NCBI GenBank assembly: GCA_947088155.1 | Contig: CAMUFL010000003.1 | Coordinates: forward strand, 1 to 64,000 | Direction of reading: 5' to 3' | Length of the DNA stretch: 64,000 bases | Source: an uncultured Gardnerella sp. | Lineage (GTDB): Bacteria; Actinomycetota; Actinomycetes; Actinomycetales; Bifidobacteriaceae | In this document: positions 17,440 to 25,388 of the stretch, in pieces | How the letters are laid out: each line of letters begins with the position of its first letter | Numbering within the stretch: position 1 is the first letter of the stretch | Made by a program: the position numbers and the translations under genes | The notes under the pieces: generated by a model | What the model was told of the DNA's origin: nothing | What the model saw: the letters and a program-made list of their open reading frames with translations, nothing else | Databases searched by the model: none

Positions 17440-17497
17440 ATTCCTTAATAAATGACACTTATTGGATGATATTTAGTGTTTAACAGTTAGGAAGCTT

Positions 17498-18373
17498 ATG
17501 AAAAGTTTATTACTGAAGTTTTCTGGACCGTTGCAATCATGGGGTACGGATTCGCATTTTGAGACTCGTCACACAGACTACTATCCATCTAAAAGTGCTG
17601 TAGTAGGTATGATTGCTGCAGCTTTTGGATATAGAAGAAGCGCAGATTGTGATGAGGAGATTGCAAAGCTTAATGATTTGGATTTTGCAGTACGAATAGA
17701 TCAGCAAGGTAATTTGCTTAGAGATTATCATATTGCTGCAAAATATAAGCCTAATGGTGATTTTGAAAAAAATTACGTTACAAATCGTTACTATCTAGAA
17801 GATGCTATATTTCTTGTTGCAATAGGATCCGACAATGAGCAACTTATTCAAAGTATTAACGATGCGTTGCACTCGCCGTATTTTCAATCTAGTTTAGGTA
17901 GAAGATCGCTGCCTCCTACAGCTGATTTTATTCTAGGCGTAGAAGATTGCGGAGTAATTCAGGCTCTATTAACGCATGAGTGGCTTGCAAACAAGTGGTC
18001 TAAAAAAAGATTTAATACTTCTAGACTATCTGAAGCATCAGAGTCTTCGAATGAATCGCACAATGAGATATTTATATCCCTATACGCTGATTCTGATTTA
18101 GTAGATAAAGCTGCAGCAGAATTAGTTAAAGACGATACTAGCACTTATAAAATTCAGGAATCAGTTCGTAGATTGCGCAAGGATTTCGTTAATTCTTTCT
18201 CTAACAAGGAAAGAAAATTCGGATTCCGTTACGAGTCAAAAATGGAAATACCTATTAAGAGAATTCTCCACAATAATTCGGATTCGGAAGGTATTTCATC
18301 GGATAGTAAGCATGTGAAATCTACTAGAGATTTTATTGCTGAGCATGATGCTTTTTCTGGATTGGAGTCTTAA
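17498..18373 (+). CDS. cas5e: Cascade subunit Cas5e (CasD)
   Basis: 291 aa. The N-terminal LLLKFSGPLQSWGTDSHFE and YPSKSAVVGMIAAAFG motifs are diagnostic of Cas5e. This subunit caps the crRNA 5' handle and contacts Cas8e. It is somewhat longer than the ~225-residue E. coli protein; the extra length lies in the C-terminal half. Its stop is directly followed by the cas6e start. Confidence 0.94.
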   Translation: MKSLLLKFSGPLQSWGTDSHFETRHTDYYPSKSAVVGMIAAAFGYRRSADCDEEIAKLNDLDFAVRIDQQGNLLRDYHIAAKYKPNGDFEKNYVTNRYYLEDAIFLVAIGSDNEQLIQSINDALHSPYFQSSLGRRSLPPTADFILGVEDCGVIQALLTHEWLANKWSKKRFNTSRLSEASESSNESHNEIFISLYADSDLVDKAAAELVKDDTSTYKIQESVRRLRKDFVNSFSNKERKFGFRYESKMEIPIKRILHNNSDSEGISSDSKHVKSTRDFIAEHDAFSGLES

Positions 18374-19021
18374 ATGTCTTATTTAAGCAGAGTTGAAATT
18401 GATTATAAAAAGCCCTCATCATTGAGAGATCTTAAATCTGCCGGAGCTTTCCACAATTGGGTTGAGCAAAGTTTTCCCGACGAATGGGAGAATCATGAAA
18501 GAAGCCGAAAACTATGGAGAGTTGATGTTCTGCATGGAAAATATTACTTGCTTATCGTAAGTGATTCTGAACCAGATTTGCAACGTCTAGAGATGTATGG
18601 TGTTTCCGGAACAGCGTCAAGTAAAACTTATGATAAGTTTTTAGGCTCACTGATGAATGGCATGAGAATGCAATTTCGTGTGACGCTTAACCCTGTTGTT
18701 TCTATTTCTGATACTGCTGAAACTCGCACTACTAGAGGTAGGGTAGTACCACATGTTACTTATGATCAGCAGATGAATTTTTTGCTTAATCGCGCACAAA
18801 AATTAGGTTTTTCGTTGAACGAAAATGAATTCGCTATTGTTGAACGCGGATATAGCTTATTTACAAAGTCAGAAAAACCTATTCGATTAAGTAAAGCTGT
18901 TTATCAAGGTATTTTAACAATTAGTGACGCAGACATCATGCGTAAAACACTGTTAGAAGGAATTGGCAAAAAGAAAGCGTATGGCTTTGGAATGATGACA
19001 GTAATTCCTTTAGACAATTAA
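18374..19021 (+). CDS. cas6e: crRNA endonuclease Cas6e (CasE)
   Basis: 215 aa. It shows the double ferredoxin-like Cas6e pattern: an early His (about residue 27, in GAFHNWVEQSFP) in the position of the catalytic His, and the C-terminal Gly-rich loop LEGIGKKKAYGFGMMTV. It cuts the repeat RNA at the 3' base of its hairpin and stays bound to that hairpin as part of Cascade. Both the array repeat and the diverged second mini-CRISPR repeat retain the 5-bp stem this enzyme needs. Confidence 0.95.
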   Translation: MSYLSRVEIDYKKPSSLRDLKSAGAFHNWVEQSFPDEWENHERSRKLWRVDVLHGKYYLLIVSDSEPDLQRLEMYGVSGTASSKTYDKFLGSLMNGMRMQFRVTLNPVVSISDTAETRTTRGRVVPHVTYDQQMNFLLNRAQKLGFSLNENEFAIVERGYSLFTKSEKPIRLSKAVYQGILTISDADIMRKTLLEGIGKKKAYGFGMMTVIPLDN

Positions 19022-19056
19022 ATAAATTACGCTATTTTATTAAAGGCTGTAACAGT

Positions 19057-19998
19057 ATGAAAAAGAAATTCGGTGCTAAAAAAGCTGAAATACCAGAGCT
19101 CCCACGTATAAGCGACAGAGTGAGTTTTATATATGTAGAGCATGCGAAAATTAATCGTCTTGATAGTGCTGTTACAGTCTTTGATGCAAATGGAACTATA
19201 AGAGTTCCTGCTGCAATGATTGGCGTTTTACTTTTAGGTCCTGGCACTGAGATTACTCACAGAGCTATGGAATTACTTGGAGATGTTGGCGCAAGCATAG
19301 TTTGGGTCGGAGAGCATGGGGTTCGCAATTACGCTCATGGTAGAGCATTGTCAAGAAGCTCAAGATTATTGGAAAAACAAGCAAAACTTGTTACTAATAG
19401 TAGATCAAGATTGAACGTTGCGAGAAAAATGTATCAAATGCGTTTCCCTAATGAAAATATATCGTCATATACTATGCAACAATTAAGAGGTAGAGAAGGA
19501 GCTCGCGTAAGAAGCATATATAGGGAGATGTCTAATAAATACAATGTCCAATGGAATGGTCGCGATTATAAAGTCGATGATTTTGAAAGTGGCACTGTTG
19601 TTAATCAAGCGTTGTCTGTAGGTAATGTATGCCTTTACGGTTTAGTACATAGCATAATATCTGCTTTAGGTTTAGCACCTGGATTAGGGTTCGTGCATAC
19701 CGGACATGATCTTTCTCTTGTATACGATATTGCAGACTTATATAAAGCTGAATTAACTATTCCTGCATCTTTTGAAATTGCTGCTCGGTGTGAATCCGAC
19801 GATGACATTGAACAGTTAATGCGTTTGAAGATGCGCGATTGCTTCGCAAATTGCAACATAATGTCTCGTATCGTTAATGATATACAAAATCTTCTTGAAA
19901 TCCCGATTGACAACCAAATTACTGTTGATGTAATACATCTTTGGGACGATAAGGAACATCTAGTAGCTTCTGGCGTAAATTACAGTGAGGTAAATTGA
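19057..19998 (+). CDS. cas1e: CRISPR integrase Cas1 (type I-E)
   Basis: 313 aa. Metal-binding residues are visible: the Glu in RGREGARVR and the His/Asp set in GFVHTGHDLSLVYDIADLYK. With Cas2 it captures prespacers and inserts them at the leader-proximal repeat. Length and motifs are normal for subtype I-E. It is separated from cas2 by 1 bp. Confidence 0.96.
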   Translation: MKKKFGAKKAEIPELPRISDRVSFIYVEHAKINRLDSAVTVFDANGTIRVPAAMIGVLLLGPGTEITHRAMELLGDVGASIVWVGEHGVRNYAHGRALSRSSRLLEKQAKLVTNSRSRLNVARKMYQMRFPNENISSYTMQQLRGREGARVRSIYREMSNKYNVQWNGRDYKVDDFESGTVVNQALSVGNVCLYGLVHSIISALGLAPGLGFVHTGHDLSLVYDIADLYKAELTIPASFEIAARCESDDDIEQLMRLKMRDCFANCNIMSRIVNDIQNLLEIPIDNQITVDVIHLWDDKEHLVASGVNYSEVN

Positions 19999-19999
19999 G

Positions 20000-21082
20000 A
20001 TGCCGTTGACTGTGATTACAATGACGAACTGTCCACTATCTTTAAGAGGTGATTTAACTAAGTGGATGCAAGAAATTGCTACAGGCGTTTACGTTGGCAA
20101 TTTTAATAGTCGAGTTCGAGAAGAATTATGGAAGCGCATAGAAGATAGTGTTAGCAACGGTGCTGTAACAATGAGCTTTTCTTCACAAAATGAAATTGGC
20201 TACGATTTTAAGACTATCCATTCGCATCGTGAAGTGGTTTATTCAGATGGATTACCTCTGGTACGTATTCCAACAGTTTATACATTAGAAAACGATATTA
20301 AACATGGATTTAGCGATGCAGCACATTTTCATAATGCAAAGAAATTTTCAAATATAAGGCATAAAAATATTAATAATACTCCTTCTAGCACAATTGAAAA
20401 TAATCTTGCTAATGAAAATATTAGTTATCTAAGTTATGATAATGCTTCTCAAACTGCAAAATTTACTACGGATGATGAAGAGATAACTTGTACCGATTAC
20501 TGGAAGGATTTTATAGATAAAATAGATAAAAATTTTGTTGTAATAGATTGCGAAACTACAGGTTTAAATAGCAAAGTTGATAAAATTATCGAAATTGGAG
20601 CCGTTAAGTTCATTGATGGGAAAATTGAAGAATTCCAGAAATTAATAAATATTAATTGCGATAGCGTTAGTAATTTTAACAAAAATAATTTTATTCCTAA
20701 TGAAATTATTGAGCTAACTGGTATTACATCCAACATGCTTGAATCTTATGGTGTCAGATTAGATTTAGCATTAAAAGAATTTATTGATTTTGTCGAAAAA
20801 TTACCTGTACTTGGATATAACGTACAATTTGATATGTCATTTTTAAATTCTGCTTTATCTTCATTAGATGAAAGATTTGATCATTCTCTTTCAATTAACA
20901 AAATTTTTGATATTTCTCGTTTTGTAAAGAAAGAAAAGAAATTTTTAAAAAACTACAAATTAAAAACAGTGCTGCACGAATACAACATTGCTGAATCTGT
21001 TCCACATAGAGCTCTTCTGGATGCTAGATTAACAGCGCATCTTGTTTTTAATTTGACAGAATTGTTAAAATTTCTTGCGTAA
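20000..21082 (+). CDS. cas2e: Cas2 (type I-E) fused to DnaQ-like 3'-5' exonuclease
   Basis: 360 aa, against about 95 for plain Cas2e. Residues 1 to about 95 are Cas2e (PLTVITMTNCPLSLRGDLTKW). A low-complexity linker follows, then from about residue 175 a DEDDh exonuclease with Exo I VVIDCETTGL, Exo II LGYNVQFDMSFL and Exo III HRALLDARLT. Such fusions are known in some type I-E systems, where the exonuclease trims prespacers before integration. All acidic residues and the His of the DEDDh set are present, so trimming activity is expected. The array begins 102 bp downstream. Confidence 0.94.
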   Translation: MPLTVITMTNCPLSLRGDLTKWMQEIATGVYVGNFNSRVREELWKRIEDSVSNGAVTMSFSSQNEIGYDFKTIHSHREVVYSDGLPLVRIPTVYTLENDIKHGFSDAAHFHNAKKFSNIRHKNINNTPSSTIENNLANENISYLSYDNASQTAKFTTDDEEITCTDYWKDFIDKIDKNFVVIDCETTGLNSKVDKIIEIGAVKFIDGKIEEFQKLININCDSVSNFNKNNFIPNEIIELTGITSNMLESYGVRLDLALKEFIDFVEKLPVLGYNVQFDMSFLNSALSSLDERFDHSLSINKIFDISRFVKKEKKFLKNYKLKTVLHEYNIAESVPHRALLDARLTAHLVFNLTELLKFLA

Positions 21083-21184
21083 TAGTAGAATTGAAAGTGA
21101 TGCGCAATAATGATAGCTTTGAAAAGTAAATAATTTTTGCTGTTTAATCTTGGAAAAATAGCTATTTTATTGGGATTTTTAAGT
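21083..21184 (+). promoter_or_regulatory. CRISPR leader
   Basis: 102 bp of AT-rich DNA between cas2e and the first repeat, the expected place for the leader and pre-crRNA promoter. TTGAAA (21119-21124) with TTTAAT (21143-21148) is a weak -35/-10 candidate. Confidence 0.6.
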
Positions 21185-21822
21185 GTCTTTCCCGCATACG
21201 CGGGGGTGATCCCTGTGGGTTATGGATAGCACAATACGCCAATAAGTCTTTCCCGCATACGCGGGGGTGATCCCGTATTGGCTTCGCAGCGCGTACAGTA
21301 GTGACTGTCTTTCCCGCATACGCGGGGGTGATCCCGTCATCGGCTTTGCGTTCTTCTGTTTCTTTGTGTCTTTCCCGCATACGCGGGGGTGATCCCTGCG
21401 GAATAACCGGCGTATTCCAAGTCCACGCGTCTTTCCCGCATACGCGGGGGTGATCCTTCACCGTTAGATACGCTAGCACTCATATAGCAGTCTTTCCCGC
21501 ATACGCGGGGGTGATCCCCACACGCTTAGCGGTTTCGCCAGCATCCTTGAGTCTTTCCCGCATACGCGGGGGTGATCCTAAGAGGTGAACTATGAGCCGT
21601 AGAATGCAACGGTCTTTCCCGCATACGCGGGGGTGATCCTAAGAGGTGAACTATGAGCCGTAGAATGCAACGGTCTTTCCCGCATACGCGGGGGTGATCC
21701 CATCCATAAAAATAGCTACATCACGCACAGTCAGTCTTTCCCGCATACGCGGGGGTGATCCTAAGGATTCAGTTAGTTTTGATGGTGCGGTTGCGTCTTT
21801 CCCGCATACGCGGGGGTGATCC
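21185..21822 (+). CRISPR. Type I-E CRISPR array, 11 repeats and 10 spacers
   Basis: Repeats of 28 bp start at 21185, 21246, 21307, 21368, 21429, 21490, 21551, 21612, 21673, 21734 and 21795, with an exact 61-bp period (33-bp spacers). The unit begins GTCTTTCCCGCATACGCG and ends GGTGATCC, with a 5-bp hairpin (CCCGC/GCGGG) for Cas6e. All 11 repeats look identical. Spacers 7 (21579-21611) and 8 (21640-21672) are identical, indicating a spacer-repeat duplication. The array is transcribed with the cas genes. Its distal end is interrupted after the last repeat. Confidence 0.98.
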
Positions 21823-21907
21823 CTACCAGCTAGCGAGGCTGAAGGCTTGGCATTGTTGCACGAGTATAGCGAAGACGCGAAAGACTAAAAAATTTTTGTT
21901 CACCCCC

Positions 21908-21934
21908 TTGCTAATGTTCTCACATTGTGATAAT
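21908..21934 (+). promoter_or_regulatory. Extended -10 promoter for the cassette genes
   Basis: TGTGATAAT (TG at 21926-21927, -10 at 21929-21934) with TTGCTA at 21908-21913 as a short-spaced -35. It lies 25 bp before the first small gene. Confidence 0.45.
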
Positions 21935-21958
21935 ATTTAATTATGAAAGGAGGTGAAC

Positions 21959-22054
21959 ATGGAAATAAAAGATTGGATTGCGCTAGTGCTCAACATTCTA
22001 ACTATCATCATTATGATTTGGTTAGATTTACGACACGACGATAAGCGCAAGTAA
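21959..22054 (+). CDS. 31-aa single-span membrane peptide
   Basis: A very strong ribosome-binding site (AAAGGAGGTGA) precedes an ATG that opens a 31-codon frame. It has one hydrophobic span (WIALVLNILTIIIMIW) and a charged tail (DLRHDDKRK). This shape fits small toxins, holin-like or regulatory membrane peptides. No family is recognised. The quality of the ribosome-binding site and the promoter upstream argue that it is expressed. Confidence 0.55.
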   Translation: MEIKDWIALVLNILTIIIMIWLDLRHDDKRK

Positions 22055-22059
22055 AAAAC

Positions 22060-22092
22060 GGGGGTTCCAACCACTCATATTGGCTAGAACCC
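22060..22092. terminator. Hairpin between the first two cassette genes
   Basis: GGGGTTC pairs with GAACCCC, with an inner CCAA/TTGG. No T-run follows. Confidence 0.4.
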
Positions 22093-22117
22093 CTAGCCTC
22101 AATCTTTCCACACGATT

Positions 22118-22279
22118 ATGAGTAGAGCAAGAGTATTAGGTATTATTTCAGCTATCTGCGCTATTACCGCGGTAACAAACGTTATTTTGCAAGTGCCATT
22201 CGCTGGCATTGGGTTCACTCTAGCTGCTGGCATTGCTGGCTTATCCGCTGGCTTAACGGGCAGTAGCAAAGAAAAATAA
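22118..22279 (+). CDS. 53-aa hydrophobic protein (holin-like)
   Basis: Two hydrophobic stretches (VLGIISAICAITAVTNVIL and a Gly/Ala-rich FAGIGFTLAAGIAGLSAGL) and a short charged tail SSKEK. The shape resembles small phage holins, but I cannot assign a family. No good ribosome-binding site precedes it, so expression may depend on coupling or the start may differ. Confidence 0.4.
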   Translation: MSRARVLGIISAICAITAVTNVILQVPFAGIGFTLAAGIAGLSAGLTGSSKEK

Positions 22280-22291
22280 AAGGAGCTTACC

Positions 22292-22621
22292 ATGTTAGAT
22301 GAGAACGGACAAACAGTACTCGTATCACTACATGACATTGCGCGGCTTCTTGGTGTTGGCTACGAGTCTATGCGTCAGTATTTGGTGCGCTCTAGGCGTG
22401 CAGCCTTAGAAGGTCAAAACGCGAGTGAGTCACGTGGTCTAATACCACTACCGACACACTCGGTTGGCGTACTGACAACAAAGCCCGCGTGGGATTATGA
22501 CATGATCCGCGAGTGGGCAATGCGCCGCCCACATCGCCCCGTAGAGCTGCCATCATCATGGCAAGAGTTAGAAGAGACTGTTGGTAAAGCAGCTAAAACC
22601 GAGTCAAGCAATCAACAGTAA
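22292..22621 (+). CDS. Small helix-turn-helix DNA-binding protein, 109 aa
   Basis: A ribosome-binding site (AAAAGGAGC) precedes the ATG. The N-terminal VSLHDIARLLGVGYESMRQYL is a helix-turn-helix of the kind found in excisionase, AlpA and MerR-like phage proteins. The C-terminal PAWDYDMIREWAMRRPHRP matches the short wing plus Trp-containing helix (W..xDMIREW) that often ends such proteins. It follows the hydrophobic gene by 12 bp and is followed by a terminator. Likely a phage- or plasmid-type regulator. Confidence 0.6.
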   Translation: MLDENGQTVLVSLHDIARLLGVGYESMRQYLVRSRRAALEGQNASESRGLIPLPTHSVGVLTTKPAWDYDMIREWAMRRPHRPVELPSSWQELEETVGKAAKTESSNQQ

Positions 22622-22632
22622 AAGCAAAAACA

Positions 22633-22663
22633 AGGGTAGGCAAGTTTTTTATTTGCCTACCCT
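22633..22663 (+). terminator. Intrinsic terminator of the cassette
   Basis: An 11-bp stem (AGGGTAGGCAA with TTGCCTACCCT) around a T-rich loop, followed by ATAATAAAA. It may work in both directions. Confidence 0.75.
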
Positions 22664-22681
22664 ATAATAAAAAACACTTAG

Positions 22682-22771
22682 GTCTTTCCCGCATACGCGG
22701 GGGGTGATCCCATTTCTCAGGTAATGGGCTCACTTTTTGACCCGTCTTTCCCACATCGCGGGGCGAGACAA
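22682..22771 (+). CRISPR. Detached distal end of the CRISPR array
   Basis: One repeat with an extra G in its G-run (22682-22710, 29 bp), one 33-bp spacer (22711-22743) and a degenerate terminal repeat from 22744 (GTCTTTCCCACATCGCGGGG). Degenerate last repeats mark the old trailer end of an array, so this was once continuous with the main array. Confidence 0.85.
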
Positions 22772-23058
22772 CCTGCTTGAGCACAGCGCAACAAAATCAA
22801 CTCCAAACGCGAGAAAGTCATCCCACGCTTGGAGCACAAATGTAAATAAAAATATAAAAATAGCGTTTTGAGCCAGCACTCGATAGATATTAAGTGAGAA
22901 TATATTCGCATCTATCAAAAGGCTGACTTTTCCATAAATCGCACGGAAACACACCACCAAACGACACGCCAAAATAGGCGAGGGCTTGCATTTGAGAATA
23001 TTTCGGGTATAGTAGTTACTCGTGCTTCGGCGCTGACATTGTTCAGTAAAGTTGCATT
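22772..23058. other. Intergenic region between CRISPR trailer and tRNA genes
   Basis: No gene is supported; the minus-strand frames here have no motifs. It presumably contains the tRNA promoter. Confidence 0.4.
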
Positions 23059-23131
23059 GCGGACATAGCTTAGTTGGTAAAGCGCAACCTTGCCAAGGTT
23101 GAGACCGCGGGTTCGAGTCCCGTTGTCCGCT
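23059..23131 (+). tRNA. tRNA-Gly (anticodon GCC)
   Basis: Full cloverleaf: acceptor GCGGACA/TGTCCGC, anticodon loop within CTTGCCAAG, T-loop GGTTCGAGTCC. A second copy lies at 30176-30248. Confidence 0.95.
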
Positions 23132-23159
23132 CTAGGTCCGATGAGTTATTCGACCTTAC

Positions 23160-23230
23160 GGTGGGTTAGCCAAGCGGTTAGGCAGCGGCCTGCAAAGCCG
23201 TATAGATGAGTTCGACTCTCGTACCCACCT
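23160..23230 (+). tRNA. tRNA-Cys (anticodon GCA)
   Basis: Acceptor GGTGGGT/ACCCACC, anticodon loop CTGCAAA with GCA, T-loop GAGTTCGACTC. Confidence 0.94.
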
Positions 23231-23260
23231 CGATTAAGCGGGTTAGCTTAATACACAACC

Positions 23261-23332
23261 GGGCGGTTGGCGCAGTGGTAGCGCACTTCCCTGACACGGA
23301 AGGGGTCACAAGTTCGAACCTTGTATCGCCCA
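23261..23332 (+). tRNA. tRNA-Val (anticodon GAC)
   Basis: Acceptor GGGCGGT/ATCGCCC, anticodon stem CTTCC/GGAAG with loop CTGACAC, T-loop AAGTTCGAACC. Confidence 0.95.
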
Positions 23333-23371
23333 CTCGAAAGGATTGCCTTTCACGCATAATTAAAAAATTTT

Positions 23372-23444
23372 GGGTGATTGGCGCAGCGGCTAGCGCACTT
23401 CCTTCACACGGAAGGGGTCATAGGTTCGATTCCTATATCACCCA
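23372..23444 (+). tRNA. tRNA-Val (anticodon CAC)
   Basis: Acceptor GGGTGAT/ATCACCC, anticodon stem CTTCC/GGAAG with loop TTCACAC, T-loop AGGTTCGATTCC. It closely resembles the preceding valine tRNA, indicating a tandem duplication with anticodon change. Confidence 0.94.
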
Positions 23445-23453
23445 CAATATGTT

Positions 23454-23479
23454 CGCAGTGTAGAAGCACTGCGTTTTTT
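23454..23479 (+). terminator. Terminator after the tRNA cluster
   Basis: CGCAGTG pairs with CACTGCG, followed by six T. Confidence 0.85.
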
Positions 23480-23574
23480 GTTATCTGGCTATTTTTTATT
23501 TCCTAACTTACATATGAAAATTTTTCGCAGCCAAACACACATGCAACCACAAATAGAAGCAATATCTCATAGCA

Positions 23575-23627
23575 GTCAGTCAATCAATCAACCAACCAAC
23601 CGACCAGCCAAGCAAGCAACCAATCAT
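23575..23627. repeat. Degenerate tetranucleotide repeat (CAAC/CAAT-like)
   Basis: About a dozen 4-bp units such as CAAT, CAAC, CGAC and CAAG in a row, 35 bp upstream of the thiamine operon promoter. Such tracts can change length by slippage, though the imperfect units make this less likely. Confidence 0.6.
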
Positions 23628-23660
23628 TTCTTCACAGAAACACACATGCAAATGTTCATT

Positions 23661-23688
23661 TTGAGTTCATTTAATATCGTGCTATACT
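23661..23688 (+). promoter_or_regulatory. Promoter of the TPP-riboswitch operon
   Basis: TTGAGT (23661-23666), a 16-bp spacer and TATACT (23683-23688). The predicted start at about 23695 is a few bases before the riboswitch. Confidence 0.6.
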
Positions 23689-23706
23689 CATCCGAGTACA
23701 AGTGAA

Positions 23707-23781
23707 AATTGCAGGGGTACTGGAAACAGTTGAGAAACACCCTTTGAACCTGTTTTGTTAAGACATGCGTAGGGAGCAATT
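23707..23781 (+). promoter_or_regulatory. TPP riboswitch (THI element)
   Basis: Conserved core GCAGGGGTAC, CAGTTGAGAAACACCC, TTTGAACCTG and GCGTAGGGA, with P1 formed by AATTGC and GCAATT. It binds thiamine pyrophosphate and turns off downstream genes when thiamine is plentiful. The next 207 nt before the first gene are a long expression platform containing a hairpin (around 23802-23820, GTCACG/CGTGAC). I cannot tell whether control is by termination or by translation. Confidence 0.92.
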
Positions 23782-23988
23782 ACAATAAGTGATTTCTTTC
23801 TGTCACGATTTTCGTGACATCTTGCGTTGCCACAAAGTAGTAGCAATTACACGAGTATCAACTAAACAATTAAAAAAAAAAGATTTAAAAAACAACTAAA
23901 AAACTAAAAACCAAACACCAAAACCAAAAAATATCCGCCTGAATGTCACTTTTGGGAAAACTTGCACAAGTGAGGAGGAATACTGCAC

Positions 23989-25230
23989 ATGATTGATAGC
24001 AGCATAAGTGCTGAAACTATAGAATCAGCCATAAGCTGGCTTGCAGGATTCACAGAAAAACCAGGAGAACAAGGAGTTACTCGACCTCTTTACACAAAAT
24101 CTTGGAAACAGGCTCTTTTTGCTCTTCGTCAACGATTTGAAAAACTCGGTATGACTGTAGAATTCGACCAAGTTGGAAACCTAATTGCAACTGTTGAAGG
24201 ATGCGAACAACCAGAAAGCATAATAGCTTGCGGATCGCATATTGACACAGTTTCAAGAGGAGGTCGTTTTGACGGCCAACTTGGAATAGTTGCAGCCTAT
24301 TTAGCAATTAAGAATTTACTTACTAGATATGGAAAGCCAAAGAAAAGTCTTCGCATTATCTGCTTAGCAGAAGAGGAAGGCTCACGTTTCCCATACGTAT
24401 TCTGGGGTTCAAAGAATTTCTTCGGACTAGCCAAAAAAGAGGACGTAGAAAATATTTGCGACAGCGAAGGTGTTCCTTTCGAAACAGCAATGCGTGAAGC
24501 TGGGTTCAATTATCAAACAACTCAACCTAAGTTCGCAAATCTTGAAGCCTGGATTGAGCTACACATTGAGCAGGGACCAACGCTTTACAGCAATCACGAA
24601 GATTTAGGTATTATCACTAGCATTGCCGGTCAGCACCGTTGGGATATTCATCTTAAAGGCGTACAAAATCACGCTGGCACAACAATGATGTCCTACAGGC
24701 ACGATGCAGTAGATTGCATGTCTCATATAATCGCCAAAAATCTTGACAAAGCTAAGCAAGCAGGCGACCCACTGGTGCTTACTTTCGGTAGAATCAGCGT
24801 AGTTCCAAATCAAGTAAATATTGTTCCTGGAGAAGTTACTTTTTCAATGAACTGCCGTCATACAGATAAAGCTTTTCTTGATAAATTCTTGCAGGAACTC
24901 GACGAGGATATTCACGAAACTGCCAAGTCTTATGGCATTACAGCGCAGATCGATAAGTGGATGTCTGACGATCCTACACCACTTAGCGACGATATTATTA
25001 ATCTTTTGAAAGATCAAGCTAATAAGCAAGGTTATGCGTACAGAGTCATGCATTCAGGTGCTGGTCAAGATACGCAAATTTTTGCTCCGTTTGTAAAATC
25101 CGGAATGATTTTCGTTCCTTCAAAAGATGGTATTAGTCACGCTCCAGAAGAGTACACAGATCCACAAGACGCTGTTCACGGAGTAAAGCTTTTACGAGAT
25201 GCTCTGCATAGTTTGGCTTATGAGGACTAA
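23989..25230 (+). CDS. M20 family amidohydrolase (allantoate/N-carbamoyl amino acid hydrolase-like)
   Basis: 413 aa. Metal-binding signatures of the HyuC/AllC group are clear: CGSHIDTVSRGGRFDGQLG, AEEEGSRF, ELHIEQGP, and a late HSGAGQDTQ. A ribosome-binding site (GAGGAGG) precedes the ATG. Family members hydrolyse N-carbamoyl or related amides; the thiamine-salvage enzyme YlmB, which removes a formyl group from a pyrimidine breakdown product, is in the same M20 superfamily. The TPP riboswitch upstream and the permease, hydantoinase and thiSFG downstream suggest action on a thiamine-pyrimidine derivative. The exact substrate is unknown. Confidence 0.85.
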   Translation: MIDSSISAETIESAISWLAGFTEKPGEQGVTRPLYTKSWKQALFALRQRFEKLGMTVEFDQVGNLIATVEGCEQPESIIACGSHIDTVSRGGRFDGQLGIVAAYLAIKNLLTRYGKPKKSLRIICLAEEEGSRFPYVFWGSKNFFGLAKKEDVENICDSEGVPFETAMREAGFNYQTTQPKFANLEAWIELHIEQGPTLYSNHEDLGIITSIAGQHRWDIHLKGVQNHAGTTMMSYRHDAVDCMSHIIAKNLDKAKQAGDPLVLTFGRISVVPNQVNIVPGEVTFSMNCRHTDKAFLDKFLQELDEDIHETAKSYGITAQIDKWMSDDPTPLSDDIINLLKDQANKQGYAYRVMHSGAGQDTQIFAPFVKSGMIFVPSKDGISHAPEEYTDPQDAVHGVKLLRDALHSLAYED

Positions 25231-25388
25231 CTAAAAACCAACTAAAAAGATAACGAAAACCAAATAAATAGAAATCTAGGAAGGACGCAAAAGGCATATA
25301 CGATGCAAACTTCACTGCTTAATTAATCGCAGCGAAGAAAAGTGAATATCGAATGAGAGTACAACGCTTATTCACGAATAAGAGGCTG

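Larger units (their letters stand above)
21823..22681 (+). mobile_element. 0.86-kb cassette splitting the CRISPR array
   Basis: The stretch from the eleventh repeat to the next repeat (22682) contains an apparent spacer-length segment (21823-21855) and then unrelated DNA with three tiny genes, ending in a strong terminator (22633-22663). The genes are richer in G and C than the flanks. I see no transposase or terminal repeats. It may be a phage-derived fragment or the scar of a recombination event; origin is inferred from the split array only. Confidence 0.55.

Noticed and set aside
21162..21479. 105-codon minus-strand frame across the CRISPR array
   Set aside because: It consists of translated repeats (periodic DHPRVCGKD); an artefact of the 61-bp array period.
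21839..21885. Inverted partial repeat (GCGAAAGAC) at the left edge of the array cassette
   Set aside because: It matches only about seven bases of the repeat in reverse; likely chance.
21755..21940. 61-codon frame over the last array repeats
   Set aside because: It starts inside a spacer and runs through a repeat with no ribosome-binding site.
23206..23463. 85-codon frame over the tRNA-Cys and tRNA-Val genes
   Set aside because: It overlaps well-formed tRNAs.
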